From a virus: DNA of 20,784 bases. Positions 13,402 to 20,248 of the stretch are shown here, in pieces. The translations under genes were made by a program, and so were the position numbers. The stretch lies in the IMG/VR virus record IMGVR_UViG_3300008113_000570, positions 1-20,784 of that record; one strand, 5' to 3'. The notes under the pieces are model-generated. The model was not told where the DNA came from. It saw nothing but the letters and a program-made list of their open reading frames with translations, and made no database searches. The first letter of the stretch is position 1. Each line of letters opens with the position of its first letter.

Positions 13402-14402
13402 ATTATATTGATGTTAAATATATCAACCTAATTTCCATTAGGTTAGATAAATTTGCTCGCAAAAAAGAAGGCATCTATAATTTTAGGTGTCCTTATTGTG
13501 GAGACAGTAGTAGGAATAAGAGTAAGGCAAGAGGATATTTCTTTGATAATAAAAATGTAACAGTATACAAGTGTCATAACTGTGGAGTTACAACTAACTT
13601 TTCAAATTTTCTAAAACAAAATGCTCCAGATGTTTATGATGAATATATTCTGGAAACTTATAAGGATGGATTTTCAAGTAATAAACTATTTGAAAAATCG
13701 GATCAAGAATATAATTTTGAAGCACCAAAATTTGCTGCAAAGATTGATGGACTTGTTAGAATATCTGATCTAAATAAAACACACGCAGCAAGAAAATATG
13801 TAGAAAGTAGACAAATACCAGAAACAAAATTCAAAGAGATTTATTATATTGCACAATATAAAAAGTGGGTGAATAAACAAAAACCTACATTCAAGGATAC
13901 TTATCCTGATCACTCAAGGATTATTATTCCCCTTATTCTAGATAAAGAATGGTTTGGTTTTCAAGCAAGAGCACTTAATCCGAAAAATTCAATGCGGTAT
14001 CTAACTACAATTCTTGACGAAAGCAAACCTAAAATTTATAACTTAGATAATGTTAATAACACAGAACAAGTTTATATAACAGAAGGTGCTTTCGATAGCA
14101 TGTTCTTAACCAATTCAATTGCAATGGTTGGAGCAGACATTGATTGGACATTTGTTAATTCTTGTGTTGACACAGAATTCGTTTTCGTGTATGATAACGA
14201 GCCCCGCAACGCTCAGATCGTTGCTAGAATGGAAAAAGTCATCAATAGAAAACATTCTATTGTAATTTGGCCAAAGTCTTTAAATAAAAAAGATATTAAT
14301 GAAATGGTAATTGCTGGTCTTAATCCACAGCAATTAGTTCAATCTAATACTTACAAAGGATTAGAAGCAAAAATTAAATTTACCGAATGGAAAAAAGTAT
14401 GA
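13398..14402 (+). CDS. 61: DNA primase gp61
   Basis: A 334-aa primase that makes RNA primers for lagging-strand synthesis with helicase gp41. The N-terminal zinc-binding domain has C31-x2-C34 (FRCPYCGDS) and C59-x2-C62 (YKCHNCGVT). The TOPRIM-type catalytic region is seen in VYITEGAFDSMFL (the acidic E of TEG) and FVFVYDNEP. Length is near T4 gp61 (342 aa). ATG 13398 overlaps the previous stop as ATGA and the sequence begins directly with the conserved domain; a longer in-frame extension would lie inside the coiled-coil gene. Its stop overlaps nrdA as ATGA. Candidate promoters lie just before it and inside it. Confidence 0.94.
   Translation: MNYIDVKYINLISIRLDKFARKKEGIYNFRCPYCGDSSRNKSKARGYFFDNKNVTVYKCHNCGVTTNFSNFLKQNAPDVYDEYILETYKDGFSSNKLFEKSDQEYNFEAPKFAAKIDGLVRISDLNKTHAARKYVESRQIPETKFKEIYYIAQYKKWVNKQKPTFKDTYPDHSRIIIPLILDKEWFGFQARALNPKNSMRYLTTILDESKPKIYNLDNVNNTEQVYITEGAFDSMFLTNSIAMVGADIDWTFVNSCVDTEFVFVYDNEPRNAQIVARMEKVINRKHSIVIWPKSLNKKDINEMVIAGLNPQQLVQSNTYKGLEAKIKFTEWKKV
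14167..14195 (+). promoter_or_regulatory. Candidate sigma70 promoter inside gp61, upstream of nrdA
   Basis: TTGACA at 14167-14172, 17 bases, TATGAT at 14190-14195: the same hexamers and spacing as the site at 4885. The predicted start near 14202 would leave about 200 bases before nrdA. Coding overlap means that it may be chance. Confidence 0.4.
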
Positions 14403-16714
14403 GTAATGGCATCAAAGTTGTAAAGAGAGACGGTTCTGTAGAGCGTCTTAATATTGATAAAATTCATATTATGGTTGAACATGCTTGTGATGGATTGAGT
14501 GGTGTGTCTGCTTCACAAGTAGAAATGAACGCAAACATTCAATTTTATGATGGCATTAAAACTTCCCAAATCCAAGAGATCCTGGTCCGATCAGCTAACG
14601 ATCTTATTTCTCTTGATAATCCAAACTATCAGTTTGTTGCTGCTCGTCTCCTTCTTTTCGGTCTACGCAAGCATGTCTTTGGGGCAAATTGGAAAGTAGA
14701 GTTTCCAAATGTTCATGACCATCTTGTTGGAGGTGTTTCTTTGCGTGTGTATGATGGAGAACTTCTCGGTAAATACTCTATGGAAGAGTGGGACAAGATT
14801 GATACCTTTATTGATCATGATCGTGACTTCCTATTCACTTATGCAGGTCTACGTCAGGTCGTTGATAAATACCTTGTGCAGGATAGAAGTAACGGAACAA
14901 TATTTGAAACGCCACAATATGCTTATATGTTGGCATCTGCCACAATCTTTGCAGAGTATCCAAAAGAAACACGTCTCTCCTATGTAAGGAAATATTATGA
15001 CGCAATCAGCAAACACAAAATCAACGTACCCACACCTATCTTGGCGGGAGTGCGAACTCCACTTCGACAATTTGCTAGCTGTGTGCTTGTTGACAGCGAT
15101 GACACCCTCGATAGTATCTTTACTAGCGATATGGCTATTGGCAGATACGTTGCACAAAGGGCGGGTATCGGTATCAACGCAGGTCGAATCCGTGGTCTCA
15201 ACAGCAAGATCCGAGGGGGAGAAGTTAGTCACACAGGTGTTATCCCTTTCCTCAAAAAGTTTGAGGCAACTGTCAGATGCTGCACTCAAAATGGCATCCG
15301 AGGTGGATCAGCAACTGTCCACTTCCCAATCTGGCACCAAGAGATCGAGGACATCCTAGTATTAAAGAATAATAAAGGAACCGACGATAACCGAGTTCGT
15401 AAGTTAGACTATAGCATCCAGATCAGCAAACTCTTCTATGAACGATTCATCCGAAACGAAGACATTTCTCTCTTCAGTCCACATGACGTTCCAGGTCTGT
15501 CTGATGCTTTTGGTCTTGCTGGATTTGACGAGTTATACAATGTTTATGAACGAGATACTTCTATTCCAAGAAAAACTGTCAGTGCTCAAGAACTATTTCT
15601 TTCACTCTTAAAGGAGAGAGCAGAGACTGGTCGTATCTACATTATGAACATCGACCACTGCAATGAGCATTCTTCCTTCAAAGATAAAGTTTGGATGAGT
15701 AACCTCTGTCAAGAGATTACCCTTCCCACCAAACCACTACATCATATTGATGATCCAGAAGGTGAAATTGCCCTTTGTATTCTCTCTGCAGTTAATGTTG
15801 GCAAAATTAAAAATCTTGATGAACTAGAAGAACTCTGTGATCTTTCCGTTCGGGGTCTTGATGAATTGATCGATTATCAGCAATATCCTATAACTGCCGC
15901 TGAGCATTCTACAAAGAACCGTCGATCTCTTGGCATTGGTTATATCGGTCTAGCACATTATCTTGCTCGTCATGGTGAGCACTATGATGATCCGAGAGCA
16001 TGGGAATTAGTTCATGATCTTACAGAAGCATTCCAGTATTATCTACTGAAGTCTTCTAATCAACTTGCTATTGAGAAAGGTAAGTGTGGTTACTTTGATC
16101 GTACTAAGTATGCTGATGGAATTCTTCCAATTGATACATACAAGAAAGATGTGGACGAAATCGTACCTAATAATTTGAACTATGATTGGGAAAGTCTTAG
16201 AACATCCATCCTGGCTCACGGTCTCAGGAACTCAACACTGTCCGCACAAATGCCATCGGAGAGCAGTTCCGTTGTGTCAAATGCAACAAACGGAATTGAA
16301 CCTCCTAGAGGGTATCTGTCCGTTAAGAAGTCGAAGAAAGGTCCGCTTAAGCAGATTGTTCCCCAGTACCAAACACTTAAGAACAATTACACGCTTCTTT
16401 GGGATATGTCTAGCAATCGTGGGTATATTAATATTGTTGCAGTTATGCAGAAGTTCTTTGATCAAGCGATTTCTGGAAACTGGTCCTATAATCCAGAACA
16501 TTATGAAGATAATGAAGTTCCTACTTCAGTAATGGCTCAAGACCTATTAACTACATATAAGTACGGTTGGAAGACCTCTTATTATCATAATACTTACGAC
16601 AATAAAAAAGACGCAGATGATCCAGTAGAAGACAAACAATCAGTACAAGATTTTATTAATAGTGTACTAAATGATGTATTAGTTGAAGATGATTGTGACA
16701 GCTGCAAAGTATAA
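14399..16714 (+). CDS. nrdA: Ribonucleotide reductase class Ia large subunit NrdA
   Basis: A 771-aa alpha subunit that reduces ribonucleoside diphosphates to deoxy forms. The N-terminal ATP-cone is present (GIKVVKRDGSVERLNIDKI). Catalytic cysteines by alignment to E. coli: C228 (FASCVLVDSDDTLDS) and C460 (IALCILSAVN) form the redox pair, and C437 (MSNLCQEITLPT) is the thiyl-radical residue with E439. MPSESSSVVSNATNGIEPP is the signature near the phosphate-binding site, and the C-terminal C766-x2-C769 (DDCDSCKV) is the thioredoxin/glutaredoxin-reducible tail. I chose ATG 14399, overlapping the gp61 stop; ATG 14387 in the same frame would add four residues. Two GC-rich, codon-shifted patches (15001-15360 and 16201-16260) fall on conserved segments. 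No intron or intein is seen. Confidence 0.96.
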   Translation: MSNGIKVVKRDGSVERLNIDKIHIMVEHACDGLSGVSASQVEMNANIQFYDGIKTSQIQEILVRSANDLISLDNPNYQFVAARLLLFGLRKHVFGANWKVEFPNVHDHLVGGVSLRVYDGELLGKYSMEEWDKIDTFIDHDRDFLFTYAGLRQVVDKYLVQDRSNGTIFETPQYAYMLASATIFAEYPKETRLSYVRKYYDAISKHKINVPTPILAGVRTPLRQFASCVLVDSDDTLDSIFTSDMAIGRYVAQRAGIGINAGRIRGLNSKIRGGEVSHTGVIPFLKKFEATVRCCTQNGIRGGSATVHFPIWHQEIEDILVLKNNKGTDDNRVRKLDYSIQISKLFYERFIRNEDISLFSPHDVPGLSDAFGLAGFDELYNVYERDTSIPRKTVSAQELFLSLLKERAETGRIYIMNIDHCNEHSSFKDKVWMSNLCQEITLPTKPLHHIDDPEGEIALCILSAVNVGKIKNLDELEELCDLSVRGLDELIDYQQYPITAAEHSTKNRRSLGIGYIGLAHYLARHGEHYDDPRAWELVHDLTEAFQYYLLKSSNQLAIEKGKCGYFDRTKYADGILPIDTYKKDVDEIVPNNLNYDWESLRTSILAHGLRNSTLSAQMPSESSSVVSNATNGIEPPRGYLSVKKSKKGPLKQIVPQYQTLKNNYTLLWDMSSNRGYINIVAVMQKFFDQAISGNWSYNPEHYEDNEVPTSVMAQDLLTTYKYGWKTSYYHNTYDNKKDADDPVEDKQSVQDFINSVLNDVLVEDDCDSCKV

Positions 16715-16726
16715 AGGAGAAACTAA

Positions 16727-17869
16727 ATGGTAACTGGAATGACGGTTTTTAATACCAAAGAAGTAAACACCAAGAAGCAACCAATGTTTTTTGGTGCTCC
16801 TTTGGGAGTACAACGTTATGATGGATCTAAGTATCCTATTTTTGAAAGATTGACCCAACAACAGTTAGGTTATTTTTGGAGACCTGAAGAGGTCTCCCTC
16901 CAAAAGGATCGTGCAGATTATGCACAATTGAGTGAGGAACAAAAGCATATCTTTACTAGTAACTTGAAGTATCAGATTATGCTTGATAGTGTTCAAGGTC
17001 GTGGTCCTGGGATGGCATTTATTCCATATTGTTCTTTGCCTGAGTTGGAAGCAGCGATGACTGCCTGGGGATTTATGGAAATGATACATTCAAGATCTTA
17101 TACTTATATAATTAAGAATGTATATTCAAATCCATCTGAAGTATTTGATACAATTCTATCAGATAATAATATTTTAGAAAGGGCAAAAACTGTTACTGAA
17201 GCATACGATGAATTTGTTAATGCCGCTCAAATGTACGGTACTTCAAATGATTGGAAGTTTGCCCAGGAAGGAGTACCTAATGCACAGGAGACTTTGTATG
17301 AACTTAAAAGAAAACTTTATCGTGCAGTTGCGAACGTTAACATTCTGGAAGGGATTCGTTTCTATGTTAGCTTCGCTTGCTCTTTTGCATTTGGTGAACT
17401 CAAGCTTATGGAAGGATCTGCGAAAATAATTTCTTTGATTGCTAGAGATGAAAGTCAGCATTTAGTGCTAACACAAAATATTCTAAATAAATGGAAGGAA
17501 GGTGATGATCCTGACATGCTTCAAATTGCACAGGAAGAAGAAGAGAATGTTTATGAAATGTTCAGAAGAACTGTTGATGAAGAGAAGCGTTGGGCAGATT
17601 ATCTATTTCAGAAAGGGTCTATGATTGGTTTGAATGACAAACTTCTCGGACAATATGTAGAATGGATTGCAAATCGCCGTCTTAAATCCATTGGATTGAA
17701 GGCAATTTATAATATTCCTGCCAATAATAACCCGCTTCCATGGACCGAGCATTCGATTAATTCTAAATCTATGCAGGCAGCACCACAAGAAACTGAGATT
17801 GAATCATATGTGATTGGTGGTATTAAACAAGATGTAACAACTGATACTTTTGCAGGATTTAAACTATGA
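16727..17869 (+). CDS. nrdB: Ribonucleotide reductase class Ia small subunit NrdB
   Basis: A 380-aa beta subunit that holds the di-iron centre and the stable tyrosyl radical. Ligands by comparison with E. coli: Asp87 (LDSVQG), Glu118 and His121 (MEMIHSRSY), Glu208 (ILEGIRFY), Glu242 and His245 (RDESQH); the radical tyrosine is Tyr125. ATG 16727 has AAGGAGA 7 bases upstream and is 12 bases after the nrdA stop; an ATG four codons in (16739) would also be possible. The C-terminal end TTDTFAGFKL is the part that would dock on NrdA. Its stop overlaps the lysozyme start as ATGA. All ligands are present, so the enzyme should be active. Confidence 0.96.
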   Translation: MVTGMTVFNTKEVNTKKQPMFFGAPLGVQRYDGSKYPIFERLTQQQLGYFWRPEEVSLQKDRADYAQLSEEQKHIFTSNLKYQIMLDSVQGRGPGMAFIPYCSLPELEAAMTAWGFMEMIHSRSYTYIIKNVYSNPSEVFDTILSDNNILERAKTVTEAYDEFVNAAQMYGTSNDWKFAQEGVPNAQETLYELKRKLYRAVANVNILEGIRFYVSFACSFAFGELKLMEGSAKIISLIARDESQHLVLTQNILNKWKEGDDPDMLQIAQEEEENVYEMFRRTVDEEKRWADYLFQKGSMIGLNDKLLGQYVEWIANRRLKSIGLKAIYNIPANNNPLPWTEHSINSKSMQAAPQETEIESYVIGGIKQDVTTDTFAGFKL

Positions 17870-18588
17870 CCGTACCAGCACCAGGACTTTCCCTTATTAA
17901 AGAATTTGAGGGATGCAGACTTACAGCTTATCCTGATCCACTATCAGGAGGTAAGCCTTATACATGCGGTTGGGGATCTACTCGTAAGAAGGATGGATCT
18001 CCTTTCGTACTAGGAGAAAAGATCACGCAACAGTATGCTGATGATCTTCTAGTGGAAGAATGTGAAAAGCATTTTCTTCCAGCACTTAAAAAAATTCCAC
18101 ACTGGGCAGAGATGTCACCTGAACAACAGGGTGCCATTTTGTCGTTTGCATATAATCTAGGAGCAGGATTTGTTGGTGATCGTGCCAACTTTAACTCTAT
18201 TAATACCGCTCTAGAATCGAAAGCAAACTGGTCCAAGGTTCCCGAAGCACTCTACAAGTATCGTAACCCAGGAACGTCCGTAGAGGCGGGTCTGGCACGT
18301 CGTAGGACCGCTGAAGGGAACATGTGGAAGAAGGGTATGGGGGGTTCCTCAGCACCCGCTACAATGTCAACTACAACAGAGGTAAGTAAAATGTCTAAGG
18401 TTCTAATTAACTTCTTCAAATTTTATGATGAAAATAATGCGAACCATGTTGCAGGCGTAGCACTGCTAGAAGCAGCTATTCCTGAGCATCTACAACCAAA
18501 CTCACCTTGGGTCGTCACCTATCGTGGTGGTAATGCCGATGGTGGTAAACCAGATTTACATGCTTTCTTTTGCTGGTGGAGCAACTGA
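17866..18588 (+). CDS. GH24 lysozyme, fused to the N-terminal part of a peptidase
   Basis: A 240-aa muramidase. Residues 1-160 match phage GH24 lysozymes: E15 and D24 in KEFEGCRLTAYPD (the same spacing as T4 E11/D20) and T33 in YTCGWGS complete the catalytic triad. It would cleave host peptidoglycan at lysis. No signal peptide is visible, so a holin would be needed. A linker (GGSSAPATMSTTTEVSK, about 159-175) leads to a second module beginning MSKVLINFFKFYDENN at residue 176, with its own ATG (18391) and an AGAGG ribosome site, of a kind I associate with phage peptidase N-termini. The frame then stops at 18588, while the C39-like peptidase continues in the +1 frame. The start overlaps the nrdB stop as ATGA. 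Confidence 0.85.
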   Translation: MTVPAPGLSLIKEFEGCRLTAYPDPLSGGKPYTCGWGSTRKKDGSPFVLGEKITQQYADDLLVEECEKHFLPALKKIPHWAEMSPEQQGAILSFAYNLGAGFVGDRANFNSINTALESKANWSKVPEALYKYRNPGTSVEAGLARRRTAEGNMWKKGMGGSSAPATMSTTTEVSKMSKVLINFFKFYDENNANHVAGVALLEAAIPEHLQPNSPWVVTYRGGNADGGKPDLHAFFCWWSN

Positions 18589-19147
18589 TGCTGCTTGGAT
18601 TGAAAAGTTTCGTGCCAAACCACCCATTCCACCTATTCTTGCAGTACCATACTTCAATCAGGTTGACAACTACAGAGACGCACATAGAACATGCAACAGT
18701 TCCTCTTGTGCTATGTGTCTAGAGTTCCTTAAGCCTGGAACATTAAAAGGTGATAAAGGTGATGATGCATACGTTACGAAAGTATTTGCGATTGGTGACA
18801 CTACTGACCATGCGGTTCAGACGAAGGTTCTTGCGTCGTATGGTGTCAAGTCCCATTTCTCATACAATCTTTCTTTTGCTGATCTGGACAAGTCCCTTGC
18901 TGCTGGCAAGCCCGTGGTTATTGGCATTCTCCACAGGGGTTCTCTTTCTGCTCCTACTGGTGGACACATGTGTGTAGTCATCGGTAAGAAGGGTGATGGA
19001 TATGTTGTGAATGATCCATATGGTTCATGCAACGATGGTTACACTGGTCCTGTAACTAACGGTAAAGGTACTGTCTATAGCAAGGCAATGCTCAAAGCAC
19101 GTTGGTGTCCTGGTGGCAACGATGGCTGGGGTCGTATCTTCGACTGA
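18560..19147 (+). CDS. C39-like cysteine peptidase, probably the C-terminal half of a split enzyme
   Basis: A 195-aa reading frame carrying a papain-like C39 fold: Cys45 in HRTCNSSSCAM, His136 in GGHMCVVIG and Asp152 in VVNDPYG form a likely catalytic triad. It would cleave a peptide, most probably peptidoglycan cross-links (inference). The only reasonable ATG near the domain is 18560, inside the lysozyme frame's end and without a good ribosome site; GTG 18524 and ATGs 18533 and 18539 are alternatives. Removing one T from the TTTT at 18568-18571 would join the two frames into one 426-aa lysozyme-peptidase. The domain itself is intact. Whether it is translated separately, by +1 frameshifting, or is a broken gene cannot be decided here. 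Confidence 0.8.
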   Translation: MLSFAGGATDAAWIEKFRAKPPIPPILAVPYFNQVDNYRDAHRTCNSSSCAMCLEFLKPGTLKGDKGDDAYVTKVFAIGDTTDHAVQTKVLASYGVKSHFSYNLSFADLDKSLAAGKPVVIGILHRGSLSAPTGGHMCVVIGKKGDGYVVNDPYGSCNDGYTGPVTNGKGTVYSKAMLKARWCPGGNDGWGRIFD

Positions 19148-19148
19148 T

Positions 19149-19406
19149 ATGGTTGATACTACTTATTATGTGTGGTTATTTGTATTTGCAATAATTGCAT
19201 ATGTTTGTATAGTTGATGAAAATGTTCCTAAGTTTCTGTATCTTATGGTACAGATCCTTAGGATCAATGTGATAAGATTCTTTTGGGGAACCAAGATGAG
19301 AATTGGATTAGAATTTTCTACTTGGAAGATGAAACGAGATATGAAAAAATTTTTGAAAGAAAAACAATTACAGGATGAAAACAATGATCGCTCTGAAATC
19401 TCCTAG
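19149..19406 (+). CDS. Small membrane protein, 85 aa
   Basis: An 85-aa protein with one hydrophobic segment near the N-terminus (YYVWLFVFAIIAYVCIV, about residues 6-22), an amphipathic middle (LYLMVQILRINVIRFFWG), and a basic then charged cytoplasmic-type tail (KRDMKKFLKEKQLQDEN). ATG 19149 comes 1 base after the peptidase stop, and the longer in-frame reading is only a shadow of that gene. No family is recognised. It lies directly behind the lysis-type genes, so a membrane role in lysis is conceivable but unproven. The C-terminal 32 bases overlap the zinc-ribbon gene at 19375. Confidence 0.7.
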   Translation: MVDTTYYVWLFVFAIIAYVCIVDENVPKFLYLMVQILRINVIRFFWGTKMRIGLEFSTWKMKRDMKKFLKEKQLQDENNDRSEIS

Positions 19407-19554
19407 ATGCCCGTATTGCGGCAGTTACAAAAGTATGTGTGCAGAAGTCAATAGTTTCATGAGAGCTATAGCTAGAAGTGTTTGTTCTAAAAGATATCAT
19501 GGCGTTAAACGTTATGAGGAAATTCCTGATCCGTGGAATGATACTGTCACATAA
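19375..19554 (+). CDS. Small zinc-ribbon-like protein, 59 aa
   Basis: A 59-aa basic protein beginning MKTMIALKSPRCPYCGSYKS. Four cysteines (12, 15, 22 and 37), with C12-x2-C15 as a classical knuckle, suggest a small zinc-binding module; Cys22 and Cys37 could complete the site. It overlaps the 85-aa gene by 32 bases with CAGG just before ATG 19375. The tail is charged and ends NDTVT. The function could be nucleic-acid binding or protein interaction; nothing more can be said. The stop TAA is part of the following late octamer CATAAATA. Confidence 0.6.
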   Translation: MKTMIALKSPRCPYCGSYKSMCAEVNSFMRAIARSVCSKRYHGVKRYEEIPDPWNDTVT

Positions 19555-19557
19555 ATA
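19550..19557 (+). promoter_or_regulatory. Late-promoter octamer CATAAATA
   Basis: CATAAATA overlaps the stop of the zinc-ribbon gene; the start would be near 19563, a short leader before AGGAGG (19571-19576) and ATG 19580. Confidence 0.5.
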
Positions 19558-19579
19558 ATTTCGGTTCAAAAGGAGGTAT

Positions 19580-19738
19580 ATGCTTACAGAACCAGTCCAT
19601 CACATCTATGATAAAGATAACCATGTTATCGCATATAATTTAACTACAGAGGAGATGCACAAAAAAATTAATCAAATTGACGAGTATATAGAAATTCTGA
19701 CTTTAGAACCGCCAAATTACAGGGACGCAAGTTACTGA
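19580..19738 (+). CDS. 52-aa cyanophage hypothetical protein
   Basis: A 52-aa acidic protein beginning MLTEPVHHIYDKDNHVIA and ending RDASY; I have an impression of similar small cyanophage proteins with the N-terminal TEPV…HIY and C-terminal ASY pattern, but no function. AGGAGG lies three bases before ATG 19580, a strong but tightly spaced ribosome site. It follows a late octamer and ends right at the next late octamer and terminator, so it is probably a single-gene late unit. Confidence 0.7.
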   Translation: MLTEPVHHIYDKDNHVIAYNLTTEEMHKKINQIDEYIEILTLEPPNYRDASY

Positions 19739-19745
19739 CTAAATA
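19738..19745 (+). promoter_or_regulatory. Late-promoter octamer ACTAAATA at a terminator
   Basis: ACTAAATA starts on the last base of the 52-aa gene's stop. The predicted start near 19751 lies at the first base of the hairpin loop, so late RNA keeps GGAGG but not the 5' arm. Confidence 0.55.
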
Positions 19746-19765
19746 CCTCCATACGGAGGTTTTTT
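19745..19765 (+). terminator. Compact terminator whose 3' arm is the next ribosome site
   Basis: Stem ACCTCC (19745-19750) with GGAGGT (19755-19760), loop ATAC, and T run 19760-19765. GGAGG (19755-19759) is also the Shine-Dalgarno of the gene at 19767, seven bases away. It should stop read-through RNA. Confidence 0.85.
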
Positions 19766-19766
19766 A

Positions 19767-20198
19767 ATGGGCAGTTATGAAAATCCTTGGATGTATAATT
19801 CAGAAGTTTTTGAATCAGATCACATTCAAGATTATTTTGGTTTTGTTTATCATATTCACTGCCGTTCAACTGGCAGGTCTTATATTGGTAGAAAATATTT
19901 CTGGAGTTTCAAGACACCGAAGGGAAAATCTAGAAAAGTTAAATCAGAATCTGATTGGAAAAAGTATTACGGATCCTGCCCCGAACTCAAATCCGATATT
20001 AACCTTTGGGGAAAAACATCCTGCGACAGAAGAATACTTAGCCTTCATAAAACAAAGGGACAATGCAACTTTGAAGAAACAAAACAACTCTTCTTGAATA
20101 ATGTTTTGACTGAAGCCTTGACAGACGGCACCCCTGCCTACTATAATTCCAACATCCTAGGCAGATACATGCGTAAGGATTACTTCCACGGGGCTTGA
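19767..20198 (+). CDS. GIY-YIG nuclease-like protein, 143 aa
   Basis: A 143-aa protein with a GIY-YIG-type core: G25-F-V-Y28 (the GIY variant), Y39-I-G41 (the YIG) followed by R42 in SYIGRKYF, and a conserved acidic residue E103 or E104 in NFEETKQLF. These are the catalytic elements of this nuclease fold, which in T4-like phages occurs in Seg homing endonucleases and I-TevI. Here no DNA-binding (NUMOD-type) C-terminal domain follows; the protein ends shortly after the core. It may nick phage or host DNA. ATG 19767 follows a ribosome site in the terminator's 3' arm. The stop TGA is embedded in the -35 box (20195-20200) of the next promoter. Confidence 0.75.
   Translation: MGSYENPWMYNSEVFESDHIQDYFGFVYHIHCRSTGRSYIGRKYFWSFKTPKGKSRKVKSESDWKKYYGSCPELKSDINLWGKTSCDRRILSLHKTKGQCNFEETKQLFLNNVLTEALTDGTPAYYNSNILGRYMRKDYFHGA
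20118..20147 (+). promoter_or_regulatory. Perfect-hexamer sigma70 promoter (TTGACA, TATAAT)
   Basis: TTGACA at 20118-20123, 18 bases, TATAAT at 20142-20147: both hexamers match the consensus. It lies in the last part of the nuclease gene and would start near 20154, reading into the 55-aa gene and the tRNA. Confidence 0.6.
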
Positions 20199-20223
20199 CA
20201 ACTCAGATCAGACCCTATATACT
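20195..20223 (+). promoter_or_regulatory. Sigma70 promoter (TTGACA, TATACT)
   Basis: TTGACA at 20195-20200, 17 bases, TATACT at 20218-20223. It lies in the gap before ATG 20249 and would start near 20230, so it is the most credible early promoter in the window; with the site at 20118 it forms a tandem pair. Confidence 0.75.
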
Positions 20224-20248
20224 TACAAGGTAACCAACGGAGGAGCAA

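Noticed and set aside
14387-14398. Alternative nrdA start four codons upstream
   Set aside because: ATG 14399 gives the ATGA coupling seen repeatedly in this window and begins right before the ATP-cone; the extra residues add nothing conserved.
15089-15116. TTGACA followed by TAGTAT in nrdA as a promoter
   Set aside because: Spacing is 16 and the -10 matches only 4/6, with no gene start nearby; it serves as an example of the chance background.
14849-15289. Reverse-strand and alternative-frame open frames in nrdA
   Set aside because: They arise because the local GC-rich patch has fewer stop codons; nrdA itself is clearly the gene.
14399-16714. Group I intron, intein or homing gene within nrdA/nrdB
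   Set aside because: Both reading frames are continuous with all catalytic residues in normal spacing; only the composition patches hint at past events.
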